64,000 nucleotides of DNA from Flavobacterium paronense. Its GTDB lineage: Bacteria > Bacteroidota > Bacteroidia > Flavobacteriales > Flavobacteriaceae. The notes under the pieces were generated by a model. That model did no database searches, was not told the origin of the DNA, and saw nothing but the letters and a program-made list of their open reading frames with translations. Location: positions 2,852,001 to 2,916,000 of the forward strand of contig NZ_JAUFQN010000019.1 of the NCBI RefSeq assembly GCF_030409795.1. The letters run 5' to 3'. The position numbers were made by a program, and so were the translations under genes. Positions 44,429 to 53,774 of the stretch are shown piece by piece (positions within the stretch are counted from its first letter, which is position 1; every line of letters starts with the position of its first letter).

Positions 44429-45367
44429 ATGAAGATTGAACAATACATTTCCCAATTATTATATCGTTATCAATGTGTTACCGTACCAGGATTTGGTGCG
44501 TTTCTGACTGAATTGCAGTCGGCACAAGTAGACGAAAACTCCCATTCGTTTTATCCGCCTAAAAAAATGGTTTCTTTCAATCCGTTTATTAAAAACAATG
44601 ATGGATTATTGGCAAATCATTTGGCTGAAGCTGAAAAGATATCTTATGAAATTGCGGTTTCTATTATTCAAAATGAAGTTTCTCATTGGAAGACAAAAAT
44701 TCAGGAATTCGGAAGTTTCTCAGTAAAAAACGTTGGTGATTTTTCATTGAATTCAGAGAAAAATATAGTTTTTGTTCCCGTAGATCAAATCAATTATCTT
44801 ACCGCTTCTTTTGGATTGAGTTCCTTTATTTCCCCTTCTGTAAAACGCGAAGTTTATAAAGAAGATATACAACAACTGGAAGAAAAAGCACCCATCATTT
44901 TCACACCGGATAGAAGAAGAAATTATTCCGTATTAAAATATGCTGCTATATTCTTATTATCAGCTGGAGTTGCAGGAACCGTTGGCTACAAATACTACGA
45001 AAACAAAATCGCACAAGAAACACTTATCGTAGAAACCAATGTTCAGAAAAAGATAAACCAAAAAATCCAGGAAGCTACTTTTTATATTTCAAATCCATTA
45101 CCCGCTGTTACACTATCCGTTCCCTCAGAAAACACACCATATTGTGTAGTGGCAGGTGCCTTTAGAATAGAAAGCAACGCAGAAGAACAATATCAAAGGC
45201 TACTAAAATTAGGCTTTAAAAAAGCCAAAAGACTAGCGCCAAACAAACACGGATTATTTCCTGTGCTTTATGGTAGTTATTCGACTTACTCTGAAGCACA
45301 TCAAGCTATGAAAGATATTCAAAAATTAGACAACAAAGACGCTTGGCTTTTGATTGAAGCATTATAA
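44429..45367 (+). CDS. HU-like (CCDC81-type) protein with SPOR domain
   Basis: A 312-residue membrane protein of a Bacteroidota-specific layout. N-terminal ~130 residues: HU/IHF-like CCDC81 module (VTVPGFGAFLTE, MVSFNPFIKNNDGLLANHLA, GSFSVKNVGDFSL). Membrane helix about 170-190. C-terminal SPOR domain about 232-312 (YCVVAGAFRIESNAEEQYQRL, PVLYGSYSTYSEAHQAM), which in other proteins binds denuded peptidoglycan. The HU-like part would be cytoplasmic and SPOR periplasmic, possibly at the septum. Followed by a terminator. Confidence 0.85.
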   Translation: MKIEQYISQLLYRYQCVTVPGFGAFLTELQSAQVDENSHSFYPPKKMVSFNPFIKNNDGLLANHLAEAEKISYEIAVSIIQNEVSHWKTKIQEFGSFSVKNVGDFSLNSEKNIVFVPVDQINYLTASFGLSSFISPSVKREVYKEDIQQLEEKAPIIFTPDRRRNYSVLKYAAIFLLSAGVAGTVGYKYYENKIAQETLIVETNVQKKINQKIQEATFYISNPLPAVTLSVPSENTPYCVVAGAFRIESNAEEQYQRLLKLGFKKAKRLAPNKHGLFPVLYGSYSTYSEAHQAMKDIQKLDNKDAWLLIEAL

Positions 45368-45371
45368 AATT

Positions 45372-45395
45372 ATCCTGAGAAATCAGGATTTTTTG
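45372..45395 (+). terminator. Terminator after the HU-like/SPOR gene
   Basis: Perfect 7-base stem ATCCTGA/TCAGGAT with a GAAA loop and a T6 run. It lies inside an over-long upstream reading frame of the next gene, which supports a later start there. Confidence 0.85.
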
Positions 45396-45406
45396 TTTTC
45401 TGTAAG

Positions 45407-45414
45407 TACCTTTG
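45407..45414 (+). promoter_or_regulatory. -7 promoter box for the thioesterase gene
   Basis: TACCTTTG with 11 bases to the ATG at 45426; fixes the start site between the terminator and the thioesterase. Confidence 0.6.
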
Positions 45415-45425
45415 CAAAAAAAATC

Positions 45426-45935
45426 ATGAGCCCAAAACATCCTTCTGAGTCATTAACCACATTAACCGATTTAGTTTTACCAAGCGAAACCAATCCTTTA
45501 AATAATCTTTTTGGAGGCGAATTATTAGCCCGAATGGACAGAGCTGCCAGTATTGCGGCAAGAAGACATTCACGAAGAATAACCGTTACTGCATCAGTAA
45601 ATCATGTTGCTTTTAATCGTGCTATTCCTTTAGGAAGTGTTGTAACCGTTGAGGCTAAAGTTTCTCGTGCCTTTACTACCTCAATGGAGATTTATATTGA
45701 TGTTTGGTTAGAAGATCGTGAATCAGGCATACGAACCAAAGCTAATGAAGCTATTTATACTTTTGTGGCGGTTGATGAAACGGGTAATCCGGTTCCGGTT
45801 CCGCAAATTGACCCTCAAACTGAGTTGGAAAAAACAAGGTTTGATGCCGCTTTACGCAGAAAACAATTGAGTTTAGTTTTAGCCGGTAAAATGAACCCGC
45901 ACGACGCAACCGAATTAAAAGCGTTGTTTATTTAA
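45426..45935 (+). CDS. Acyl-CoA thioesterase (hotdog fold)
   Basis: Hydrolyses acyl-CoA to free acid and CoA. Start taken at ATG 45426 (169 residues), because a terminator and a -7 box precede it. Single hotdog domain of the YciA/cytosolic thioesterase type: PSETNPLNNLFGGELLARMDRAA (positions about 20-42) with the catalytic Asp/Asn region, then a SVNHVAFNRAIPLG strand. Its 3' end converges on the EnvC-type gene. Confidence 0.9.
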   Translation: MSPKHPSESLTTLTDLVLPSETNPLNNLFGGELLARMDRAASIAARRHSRRITVTASVNHVAFNRAIPLGSVVTVEAKVSRAFTTSMEIYIDVWLEDRESGIRTKANEAIYTFVAVDETGNPVPVPQIDPQTELEKTRFDAALRRKQLSLVLAGKMNPHDATELKALFI

Positions 45936-45952
45936 AATAAAGTGCCGGTCTC

Positions 45953-47209
45953 TTAACTTCCAGAAAGCCATGAAGTTGGATTAAAATAAGCCGAGTTTTG
46001 TGATACTAAGAACTTCAGTATCGTTCGCCCATCGGCATCTGTTCTAATTTTACCCAAGGATTGTTTTGCCGAAACCTTATCGCCAACTTGTACATTAACA
46101 GTACTTAAATTTTGATAAATGGTAAAAAAGTCTCCATGCTTAATTAAAACCGCTTTTTTAAGTGGTGTTATTTGCTGCACTTGCGCAACTTCTCCGGCGA
46201 ACACTGCTCTGGCATTAGATCCGCTTTCCGTCGAAATTTCGATACCACTATTATGAACCACCAATGCTCTAAATATTGGATGCGGTTGATCTCCATATCC
46301 TAATGAAATAGCACCTTTTTCAACAGGCCAAGGTAATCTGCCTTTGTTGGCTTTAAAATTATCGGATACAATTTTCCCTTCGGGTGTTAATATAATTTTT
46401 GTTGAAGATTCAATGGCTTTCTTCTCAGCCGCTGTAGTTTTTGGGTTCGATTTTACGTTGGCTGCTGCTGTTTTTCTGTTAGCTGCTGCAATAGCTTCGC
46501 GTATTAATTTCTGAATTTGTGAATCTATTTTTCTGGTTTCCTGTTGCTTTTTCTTAATCTCAGCCGCAATCTTTCCTTTTTCTTTTTGGATTTGGATGGC
46601 AATTTTTTCCTGTTCTTGTTTCTCTTTTACTAATTCTTTCTTTTCGTTTTCGTTTTCAGTAATTAGCTTTTCTTTTGCTGTTTTTTGAACAACAATTTTG
46701 TTGGTATATCCAACCAATTGTTTTGTTTTCCCTTCAATTTCCTGTCCTTGCATTTTTCTGTAGCTGGCATATTGTTTCATATACTGCGCTCTTTTATAGG
46801 CTTGCAAAAAGTTTTCTGACGACAATAAAAACATAGCACGGCTTTCTTCAGATCTGCTTTTATACGACTTTAAAATCATTGCAGCATAATCTTTTCTTAG
46901 TTGCTCTAAATCTCGATTAAGTTGATTGATTTTTATTTGATTTACATAAATATCATTCCCTAACAACTTAGTTTGTTTCTCGGTAGTTTTTATCAACTTT
47001 TCCTTTAATCCAATCTTTTCTTTTTGAAGCTGCAACTGAGTAACAACCGATTTCTCTTTGCTTTTAACCGATTGCAATAATTGTTCTTTTTCCTGAATTT
47101 CTAACTGAATTTTAGCTTTGCGTTCTTCGAGTTGTTCTTGCGTTGGTGGTTGGCTCCACATTTGAATCGTGAAACAGAAGAATAGTAAAGAGAGAAATAA
47201 TTTTGGCAT
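45953..47209 (-). CDS. EnvC-type murein hydrolase activator (degenerate LytM/M23)
   Basis: A 418-residue exported protein: signal peptide (1-19), long coiled coil (about 20-255), and a C-terminal LytM/M23 domain (about 290-418). The zinc site of active M23 peptidases is lost: VHNSGIEI replaces HxxGxD and ILKFLV replaces the HxH strand. E. coli EnvC is altered in the same way and activates cell-wall amidases instead of cutting. Last gene of the envelope operon. Confidence 0.88.
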   Translation of the reverse strand: MPKLFLSLLFFCFTIQMWSQPPTQEQLEERKAKIQLEIQEKEQLLQSVKSKEKSVVTQLQLQKEKIGLKEKLIKTTEKQTKLLGNDIYVNQIKINQLNRDLEQLRKDYAAMILKSYKSRSEESRAMFLLSSENFLQAYKRAQYMKQYASYRKMQGQEIEGKTKQLVGYTNKIVVQKTAKEKLITENENEKKELVKEKQEQEKIAIQIQKEKGKIAAEIKKKQQETRKIDSQIQKLIREAIAAANRKTAAANVKSNPKTTAAEKKAIESSTKIILTPEGKIVSDNFKANKGRLPWPVEKGAISLGYGDQPHPIFRALVVHNSGIEISTESGSNARAVFAGEVAQVQQITPLKKAVLIKHGDFFTIYQNLSTVNVQVGDKVSAKQSLGKIRTDADGRTILKFLVSQNSAYFNPTSWLSGS

Positions 47210-47225
47210 CGTTATTTTATTTTGG

Positions 47226-48014
47226 CTAATCTTTTATAAAAATTCTATCGTATCCATCAGGAACACTGTAAGGAAATGTTAAATCTTCATTAAACGTTAT
47301 CGAATTATAATCTATTATAATGGTTGTTTTCCCTTTCTTCTGAAACGCATTTATCGTCAAACCGCCTGGGAAAATTCCCGAAGCAAAATCCTGAAAATTA
47401 GGATAATTCACTTCAAAACTTCTTTCTTTTTCCGGTTGGCTAATTTCTTGTTTTTTTAATAAAAAATGCTCTGCTTCAAAGAAAAAAGATTTTTCGGTTT
47501 TGTCTTCAACAGCATTCAATTTATAGAATTTATCGGTTTCCGTAAACGAATAATTCCCTTTTTTCAAATCGTCAATCGGTTGCCCAATTAGCATGTTTTG
47601 TATTTTATTGAAATCTAAATCGGTTCCCAACCATTGGCTTAATACTCCATAATTTCCTTCGAAGTAGGTTCCGTTTATCTTTTCATAATACTTCACTTCA
47701 CTCGGAGTTATCAAAGCTTTTGCCATTGTAATACCTAATACACGAATACTGACTAAAATCTTTTCATCTTTCTTGATTTTGATTTCTGCCGAAACACTTT
47801 GCGAATCGTCTTCGTGTTTATATTTAGCGCTTGATCTAATATATAACGTTGAAAAATCATTTTTATTATTGTAATGATTTTGGATTATTTTGTCAGAAGT
47901 TAAAACATACTCATCCTTTACGACCGTTGAAGGCGTTTTGGTATCAACTAAAACCGCTTTAGATTTGCAGGAACTTAAAAAAATAATCGCCAGAATAAAC
48001 AATCCTTTTTTCAT
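47226..48014 (-). CDS. DUF4292 lipoprotein
   Basis: A 262-residue lipoprotein (lipobox LSSC, Cys16) of the DUF4292 family, widespread in Bacteroidota and almost always between the TPR and EnvC-type genes, as here. The fold resembles LolA/LolB-like half-barrels, so lipid or lipoprotein handling is plausible but not shown. It shares one base with the TPR gene. Confidence 0.85.
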   Translation of the reverse strand: MKKGLFILAIIFLSSCKSKAVLVDTKTPSTVVKDEYVLTSDKIIQNHYNNKNDFSTLYIRSSAKYKHEDDSQSVSAEIKIKKDEKILVSIRVLGITMAKALITPSEVKYYEKINGTYFEGNYGVLSQWLGTDLDFNKIQNMLIGQPIDDLKKGNYSFTETDKFYKLNAVEDKTEKSFFFEAEHFLLKKQEISQPEKERSFEVNYPNFQDFASGIFPGGLTINAFQKKGKTTIIIDYNSITFNEDLTFPYSVPDGYDRIFIKD

Positions 48015-49369
48015 TATTTTTTTTGTTTTTTTATGAGTTGATCTGCTTTGGCAAAATATTTTTCTTTCTTGTTTATATCTCCTAAACCACTATATGCTTC
48101 GCCCAACTGAATATTAAAATTGATTTCCAATGGCTCATCATCAACAACAAAATCTAATCCCGATTCTAAAAATGTAGTTGCTTTTTTAAAATTTTTCATT
48201 TGATTATTGGCAAGTCCGACATAATAATAAAACTGCGGTTGCGTTGGAAAAAGCTGGGTCAAGTCATCTGCTTTTTTGGCTAAATCCTCAAATTGCTGAT
48301 TTTCTGTGTACCCTTGTAGCAGCAGTAGTTGCGTTTCTACATCATCTTCTTTGCTTTTTAAATGCATTCCAAAGTACTTAATGGCTTTTCCCCATTCAGC
48401 TTTAGCGTAATAAAATTTTCCGATTTCTTTGGCTACATCAATAGTTTTATCATTGTCAAAATAAGAAATTGCTTTGTCTAAATCGGGTTCGTATTTTGGA
48501 TTGTTTTTAGTAAAAATTAGAAACTCATTGAGCATTCTGTGTTTAATTTTAGAATCAATTTTTTTACTTGGAAACACAAGATTCATCGCTTTTACTGCAT
48601 TATCGCCGTCATTATTATTGATATTAAATTTAAACAAACTTACTTGTGCCCAATCGGAAGTTGGAATTTCTTTTTCTAATTTCTGAGCAATTTCTAATGC
48701 TTTTTCTTCTTGATTGCTTTGTGAATACATATAAATCAAAGCAATATAATTGGATTCTTCTTTTGGAAATTTCTTAAGTTGCTCTAACAAATTAAACTTT
48801 TCAGCCGATTGGTATTTGGTGTCTTTTAGAATATCTGCTTTATACAATTCGCGTTTTTCGGTTTTCCCAAACTTTGAATTTAATTCATTAATGAGTTCCA
48901 ATGCTTTGTCAAATTGTTGCGTATTCATATAAAGTGAAGTCAAATCTTCTTTATACTCTTCCTTGAAAGTTACCAGTTTTTCAACTATCGGAATCGCTTT
49001 GTTGTAATCTTTGGTTTCATAGCAAACATCATACATTCCAACCCAAGCCCAACGGTTTTTCGGATCCATTTTGGCCGCTTTCTCAAAGTTGTCGTAGGCA
49101 TCTTGATACTTTTTTTGAGCTAAATAATTTTTGCCTAACTCAAAATAAACTACTGGATTATCGGGTTCAATAACTTTTCCTTTTTCCAAAGCCTCGATAG
49201 CTTTATCGTAGTTTTCCATGCTTTTTTGCTGGATAGCTTCATAGAATAAATCTTCAAATCCATCGTCTATAGTCACAACATCATTGTCTGGTTCTTTTTG
49301 AGCCAAAACAACATTGGGAATACAAAAGATTCCAAAAAATAATAGACAATAAATTTTTAAGTTTTTCAT
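48014..49369 (-). CDS. TPR-repeat exported protein
   Basis: A 451-residue exported protein with signal peptide (1-23, ending VLAQ) and tetratricopeptide repeats along most of its length; clearest are IEALEKGKVIEPDNPVVYFE, YQDAYDNFEKAAKMDPKN and the C-terminal pair. Such proteins are scaffolds. Its conserved place between the nucleotidyltransferase and DUF4292 genes suggests an envelope-assembly role. Only 3 bases from the upstream gene. Confidence 0.87.
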   Translation of the reverse strand: MKNLKIYCLLFFGIFCIPNVVLAQKEPDNDVVTIDDGFEDLFYEAIQQKSMENYDKAIEALEKGKVIEPDNPVVYFELGKNYLAQKKYQDAYDNFEKAAKMDPKNRWAWVGMYDVCYETKDYNKAIPIVEKLVTFKEEYKEDLTSLYMNTQQFDKALELINELNSKFGKTEKRELYKADILKDTKYQSAEKFNLLEQLKKFPKEESNYIALIYMYSQSNQEEKALEIAQKLEKEIPTSDWAQVSLFKFNINNNDGDNAVKAMNLVFPSKKIDSKIKHRMLNEFLIFTKNNPKYEPDLDKAISYFDNDKTIDVAKEIGKFYYAKAEWGKAIKYFGMHLKSKEDDVETQLLLLQGYTENQQFEDLAKKADDLTQLFPTQPQFYYYVGLANNQMKNFKKATTFLESGLDFVVDDEPLEINFNIQLGEAYSGLGDINKKEKYFAKADQLIKKQKK

Positions 49370-49372
49370 TTT

Positions 49373-50383
49373 TTATTCTAAAACCGAGTAATCTCCAATG
49401 CTAATGCTGGTAAAATCGCCATCAAAGCTAGCGTGATTTCCTATCATCGCATTATCCAAATGTGCGTTTTTAATATGAGAATGATTTTGAATCAAACTGT
49501 TTTTAATTTCAGCATTTTGAACGTGACAGCCATCGCCTAGAGAAACGTTTGGACCAACGATCGCGTTAATTAAAACAACATCTTTTCCAATATAGCAAGG
49601 TGGAATGATACTCGAATTTTCCAATTTTACATCATAATCTACCAAATGTTCACCGTCATTGTGCAAAAATCCGAGCATTCGTGAATTAGTCTCTACTGTC
49701 ACATCTTTGTTGCCACAATCCATCCATTCATCAACTTTCCCCGGAACAAATTTCATTCCTTTGGCCATCATTTGTTTTATACCATCATTAATTTGGTATT
49801 CACCACCGTGAATGATATTGTTATCCAAAACCGACTGCAGTTCCTCTCTTAAAACGGAAATTTCCTTGAAATAGTATATTCCGATAACGGCTAAATCAGA
49901 AACAAATTCTTTTGGTTTTTCTACCAATTCTACAATTTCGCCTGCATCATTTAAATTGATTACTCCAAATGCTTCCGGTTGATCAACCTGTTTTACCCAA
50001 ATCACGCTATCGGCCGTTTTATCTAAATCGAAATCGGCGCGTATTAACGTATCGGCATAAGCAATTACGGCTGGACCGCTTAAAGAATCTTTAGCGCACA
50101 TAATCGCGTGACCGGTTCCGAGAGCTTCATTTTGATAATAAATGGTTCCTTTTGCTCCTAATTTTTGGGCAATCGCAATCAAATCTTCTTCTACTTTTTT
50201 ACCAAAACTTTCGTGAATGATGAAAGCCACTTCATCTATTTTCTGATTTAAAACTCCGGCAATATCTTCTACCAATCGATGCACGATTGGCTTCCCAGCA
50301 ACTGGAATTAATGGTTTTGGAATGGTTAATGTGTGTGGGCGAAGGCGTGAACCACGACCTGCCATTGGTACTATTATTTTCAT
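49373..50383 (-). CDS. Sugar-1-phosphate nucleotidyltransferase with left-handed beta helix
   Basis: Makes an NDP-sugar from a sugar-1-phosphate. Residues 1 to about 235 are the NTP-transferase domain with GRGSRLRPHT and the PKPLIPVAGKP loop (near 9-32). Residues about 245-336 are hexapeptide repeats (left-handed beta helix), ending in GDYSVLE. Base and sugar specificity (RmlA-, GlmU- or GMP-like) cannot be fixed from sequence alone. Upstream lie a four-helix-bundle gene and a repeat array; dut and a flippase gene are beyond them. Confidence 0.9.
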   Translation of the reverse strand: MKIIVPMAGRGSRLRPHTLTIPKPLIPVAGKPIVHRLVEDIAGVLNQKIDEVAFIIHESFGKKVEEDLIAIAQKLGAKGTIYYQNEALGTGHAIMCAKDSLSGPAVIAYADTLIRADFDLDKTADSVIWVKQVDQPEAFGVINLNDAGEIVELVEKPKEFVSDLAVIGIYYFKEISVLREELQSVLDNNIIHGGEYQINDGIKQMMAKGMKFVPGKVDEWMDCGNKDVTVETNSRMLGFLHNDGEHLVDYDVKLENSSIIPPCYIGKDVVLINAIVGPNVSLGDGCHVQNAEIKNSLIQNHSHIKNAHLDNAMIGNHASFDGDFTSISIGDYSVLE

Positions 50384-50398
50384 GTTATATCTATTTAA

Positions 50399-50478
50399 AC
50401 TTCAAAATTCTTTATTCAAAATTGAATATTCAACCTTTTTTGAATTTAGAATATCCAACTTGGAATTTTGAACTTCGA
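50399..50478. repeat. Outlying copy of the palindromic repeat
   Basis: Diverged version of the unit repeated at 50872-51754 (starts ACTTCAAAATTCTTTATTC), on the other side of the four-helix-bundle gene, so the gene sits inside the repeat family. Confidence 0.75.
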
Positions 50479-50491
50479 AGTATTATATTGC

Positions 50492-50851
50492 TTACTTTTT
50501 ACTTCTTGATGTTTCTAAACTTTTTACAAAAATCGATATTAATTCATCATTTTCTTTAATTGCTACTATCAAATCTTGTTCATCCTTCAAATACAATTTC
50601 CCTCTATGAATAATTTTTAAACACGAATAAGTTTCTCTTAATTCCTTTAGAACGACTGACATTTTATGAATAAAATCATTTCTTGACTCTGCACTTTGAG
50701 CTTCGCTGTAATTTAATGATGGTGATGTGCCTGATCTTACAATTTGTCCTGACAAATGATTTCCGGCTTTTGTTACTTTTATATTGTCTGTAATATTTAT
50801 TATTGTTACTGCAAAATCAATTAATCGTTCGTGTAAATCAAATATTTTCAT
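50492..50851 (-). CDS. Four-helix-bundle protein, S23/IVP family, second copy
   Basis: A 119-residue helical protein with the family core RSGTSPSLNYSEAQSAES and DFIHKMSVVLKELRE. It shares the SGTS, EAQ-AESR and DFIHK landmarks with the protein at 9877-10230 but is otherwise diverged. Start taken at ATG 50851, 9 codons inside a longer frame. It lies between the dut and nucleotidyltransferase genes and is flanked by copies of a palindromic repeat. Function unknown. Confidence 0.87.
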   Translation of the reverse strand: MKIFDLHERLIDFAVTIINITDNIKVTKAGNHLSGQIVRSGTSPSLNYSEAQSAESRNDFIHKMSVVLKELRETYSCLKIIHRGKLYLKDEQDLIVAIKENDELISIFVKSLETSRSKK

Positions 50852-50871
50852 GGCTTGTATTTGTATATTAA

Positions 50872-51754
50872 ACTTCAAAATTCTTTATTCAAAATTGAAT
50901 ATTCAACCTTTTTTGAATTTCGAATATTCAACTTGGAATGTTCAATTTTGAAATAAATCCACTTTAATTAACTTCAAAATTCTTTATTCAACATTGAATA
51001 TTCAACCTTTTTGAATTTCGAATATTCAACTTGGAATGTTCAATTTTGAAATAAATCCACTTTAATTAACTTCAAAATTCTTTATTCAAAATTGAATATT
51101 CAACCTTTTTTGAATTTCGAATATTCAACTTGGAATGTTCAATTTTGAAATAAACACACTCTACTTCACTCCTATACTTCAAAATTCTTTGTTCAAAATT
51201 GAATATTCAACCTTTTTGAATTTCGAATATTCAACTTGGAATGTTCAATTTTGAAATAAATCCACTTTAATTAACTTCAAAATTCTTTATTCAACATTGA
51301 ATATTCAACCTTTTGAATTTCGAATGTTCAACTTGAAATGTTCAATTTTGAAATAAACCTACTTTACATCACTCCCGTACTTCAAAATTCTTTGTTCAAA
51401 ATTGAATATTCAACCTTTTTGAATTTCGAATGTTCAACTTGGAATGTTCAATTTTGAAATAAATCTACTCTAGTTCACTACAGTACTTCAAAATTCTTTA
51501 TTCAACATTGAATATTCAACATTTTTTGAATTTCGAATATTCAACTTGGAATGTTCAATTTTGAAATAAATCCACTTTAATTAACTTCAAAATTCTTTAT
51601 TCAAAATTGGATATTCAACATTTTTTGAATTTCGAATGTTCAATTTTGAAATAAATCCACTTTAATTAACTTCAAAATTCTTTATTCAAAATTGGATATT
51701 CAACATTTTTTGTATTTCGAATATTCAACTTGGAATGTTCAATTTTGAAATAAA
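50872..51754. repeat. Tandem array of nine palindromic repeat units
   Basis: Nine units begin ACTTCAAAATTC at 50872, 50971, 51069, 51176, 51274, 51379, 51485, 51584 and 51669 (spacing 85-107 bases). In most, arms TTCAAAATTGAA and TTCAATTTTGAA are perfect complements (in unit 1 at 50888-50899 and 50941-50952); some arms carry point changes. Units end in short spacers of two kinds, TCCACTTTAATTA or a CACT/TTCACT type. The last two full units lack about 14 bases. No gene, cas locus or integrase is present. Confidence 0.95.
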
Positions 51755-51764
51755 ACGCTCCTAA

Positions 51765-52199
51765 TTATTTAACTCCTGTGCTGCCAAAACCGCCTTCGCC
51801 GCGTGATGTTTCAGATAATACTTCAACTGAAATCCATTCCGCTCGTTCGTGTTTGGCAATGATTAGTTGCGCTATTCTTTCGCCGTTTTCTACGACAAAA
51901 TTTTCATTGGATAAATTTACTAAAATCACACCAATTTCTCCGCGATAATCGGCATCAACTGTTCCGGGTGAATTGAGAACAGTTATTCCTTTTTTGGCTG
52001 ACAAGCCACTTCTTGGGCGAACTTGTGCTTCGTAACCTATTGGCAATTCAATAAAAAGGCCCGTTTTTACAATCGCTCTTTCTAGAGGTTTTAGTTCTAT
52101 AGGTTCTGTCAAATTTGCTCTTAAATCCATTCCAGCTGAAGCAATGGTTTCATAATTTGGCAAATCGTGTTGTGATTTATTGATAATCTGGATCTTCAT
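51765..52199 (-). CDS. dut: dUTP diphosphatase
   Basis: Hydrolyses dUTP to dUMP, keeping uracil out of DNA and feeding dTMP synthesis. The 144-residue trimeric-type enzyme has all five motifs: SAGMDLRA (motif 1), [11 protein letters not shown] (motif 2), [11 protein letters not shown] (motif 3, catalytic Asp), GERIAQL (motif 4) and the C-terminal [10 protein letters not shown] (motif 5). It overlaps the flippase gene by 23 bases. Confidence 0.97.
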   Translation of the reverse strand: MKIQIINKSQHDLPNYETIASAGMDLRANLTEPIELKPLERAIVKTGLFIELPIGYEAQVRPRSGLSAKKGITVLNSPGTVDADYRGEIGVILVNLSNENFVVENGERIAQLIIAKHERAEWISVEVLSETSRGEGGFGSTGVK

Positions 52200-53724
52200 C
52201 AGGATTTTGTGTGTTTGGAATTATATCTTTTACAGTTGGTGGTGCTGATTTTCTTCGGATAATCGCATTCAGCATAGTTTTTTCGTTGTAATATATGAAA
52301 TACAGAAAAACCAGCAAAAGGGCAACACCAACAAAATAATTTTCACGGAAGTAATAAAAGGAAATTATAGAAAACACTATCGACAATCCTAAATAACCTC
52401 CTATTTTTTTCATGTCATAGGGAATTGGGTAATATCGGTTTCCCAATACATATGAGATAACCATCATGCTGCCATAAGCTGCTATAGTTGCAATTGCCGA
52501 TCCCATATAGCCATCTGAGCCATGCTCCTGGAAGATAGGAATCAGTAGAAAATTCAGCACTAGGGTAATCACAGCACCAACTATTGAAATATAAGCCCCG
52601 ATGTACGTCTTGTCTATCAATTTGTACCAAACAGAAAGATTGGTGTAAATCCCTAAGAAAAAATTGGCGAGGATAATCAGTGGAACGACTTTCATCGCAA
52701 CCCAAAACTGTTGATCTCTAATCATGAGTTGTTTGAATAAATCGGCAAAAACAATTACTGACAACAGAATAAAAGAGCCAAAAATCACAAAATATTTAGT
52801 CACAGTCGCATAGGTTTCGCTTGCTTTATCATTAGATGAATGGCTAAAAAAGAAAGGTTCTATACCTAAAGTATATGCCGTTCTGTATAAAACCATAAAC
52901 AAACCAAGTTTGTAGCATGCGGCATAAACGCCTACTTGCTCTTTGGCAATGTTTGCAGGAAGAAGTTTTTCTAAAAGGATTTTGTCGAATTGATCATTAA
53001 TAGCAAAGGCAATTCCGGCGACTAAAATGGGTAATCCGTAGCGCATCATTTTTTTCCAGAGCTGCCAATCGAATTGCCATTTGATATTGAAATAATTGGG
53101 CAATAAAACTAAAAAAGTCAGGAAACTGGCGATGATGTTCGAAATAAAAATATAACCAACCTGAAAATGCTCAAAGTACAAGGAACCAAGGAATGAATCC
53201 GGCGAATCTTTAGCGATTTTGGGTAAATAAATAAGGAAGAAAAGATTAAACAGCAAATTAACGACTACATTTCCAATTCGGATAACGGAATATCGAATTG
53301 GCATTCCTTTAGCACGCAGCTTTGAAAATGGAATTACAACAAGCGCATCGAGCACGATAATCCAAATCGTATACGTGATGTATTGCACATCAAACCCAAT
53401 AAGTGCTGCGAGCTTGTTTCGGAATAACAGCGAACCGGCAAGAAATAGTAAAGACGTAACCAGTATCGAAAGCGTTGAAGTCTCAATGACACTTTCCTTG
53501 TTTGCTTCTTTATTGTAAAACCTGAAAAAAGAGGTTTCCATTCCATAGGCCAATACTACATTAAAAAAAATCATATAAGCAAAAATGACGTTTACCGAAC
53601 CGTATTCTGCTTTTGGAAGATAGTGCGTATAAATTGGCACCAGCAAAAAACTGAACATTCTTGGCAAAACTGTCGCCAGTCCATAAATAGCTGTTTGTTT
53701 AAAAAGATTTTTATATAAACTCAA
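52177..53724 (-). CDS. Oligosaccharide flippase (Wzx/RfbX-like, MATE-fold)
   Basis: A 515-residue polytopic inner-membrane protein with about 14 hydrophobic segments, of the polysaccharide-export type that flips lipid-linked glycans. N-terminal signature [20 protein letters not shown]. The hydrophilic C-terminal tail (about 490-515) ends in a proline-rich, acidic stretch. First gene of the envelope operon with its own promoter; the product fits with the downstream nucleotidyltransferase in making a surface glycan (inference). Confidence 0.9.
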   Translation of the reverse strand: MSLYKNLFKQTAIYGLATVLPRMFSFLLVPIYTHYLPKAEYGSVNVIFAYMIFFNVVLAYGMETSFFRFYNKEANKESVIETSTLSILVTSLLFLAGSLLFRNKLAALIGFDVQYITYTIWIIVLDALVVIPFSKLRAKGMPIRYSVIRIGNVVVNLLFNLFFLIYLPKIAKDSPDSFLGSLYFEHFQVGYIFISNIIASFLTFLVLLPNYFNIKWQFDWQLWKKMMRYGLPILVAGIAFAINDQFDKILLEKLLPANIAKEQVGVYAACYKLGLFMVLYRTAYTLGIEPFFFSHSSNDKASETYATVTKYFVIFGSFILLSVIVFADLFKQLMIRDQQFWVAMKVVPLIILANFFLGIYTNLSVWYKLIDKTYIGAYISIVGAVITLVLNFLLIPIFQEHGSDGYMGSAIATIAAYGSMMVISYVLGNRYYPIPYDMKKIGGYLGLSIVFSIISFYYFRENYFVGVALLLVFLYFIYYNEKTMLNAIIRRKSAPPTVKDIIPNTQNPDEDPDYQ

Positions 53725-53752
53725 GGTCTTAAATATTGCTTTCGAATTGAAA

Positions 53753-53760
53753 CAAAAGTA
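53753..53760 (-). promoter_or_regulatory. -7 promoter box for the flippase operon
   Basis: TACTTTTG on the minus strand, 28 bases before the flippase start at 53724. Confidence 0.55.
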
Positions 53761-53774
53761 ACCAATTCTTTGGT

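Noticed and set aside
45354..45425. Longer N-terminus for the thioesterase
   Set aside because: The extra codons cross a rho-independent terminator and a -7 promoter box.
50872..51754. Possible CRISPR array or integron attC array
   Set aside because: Units are homologous along their whole length, with no unique spacers; no cas genes, integrase or leader; each unit is a palindrome.
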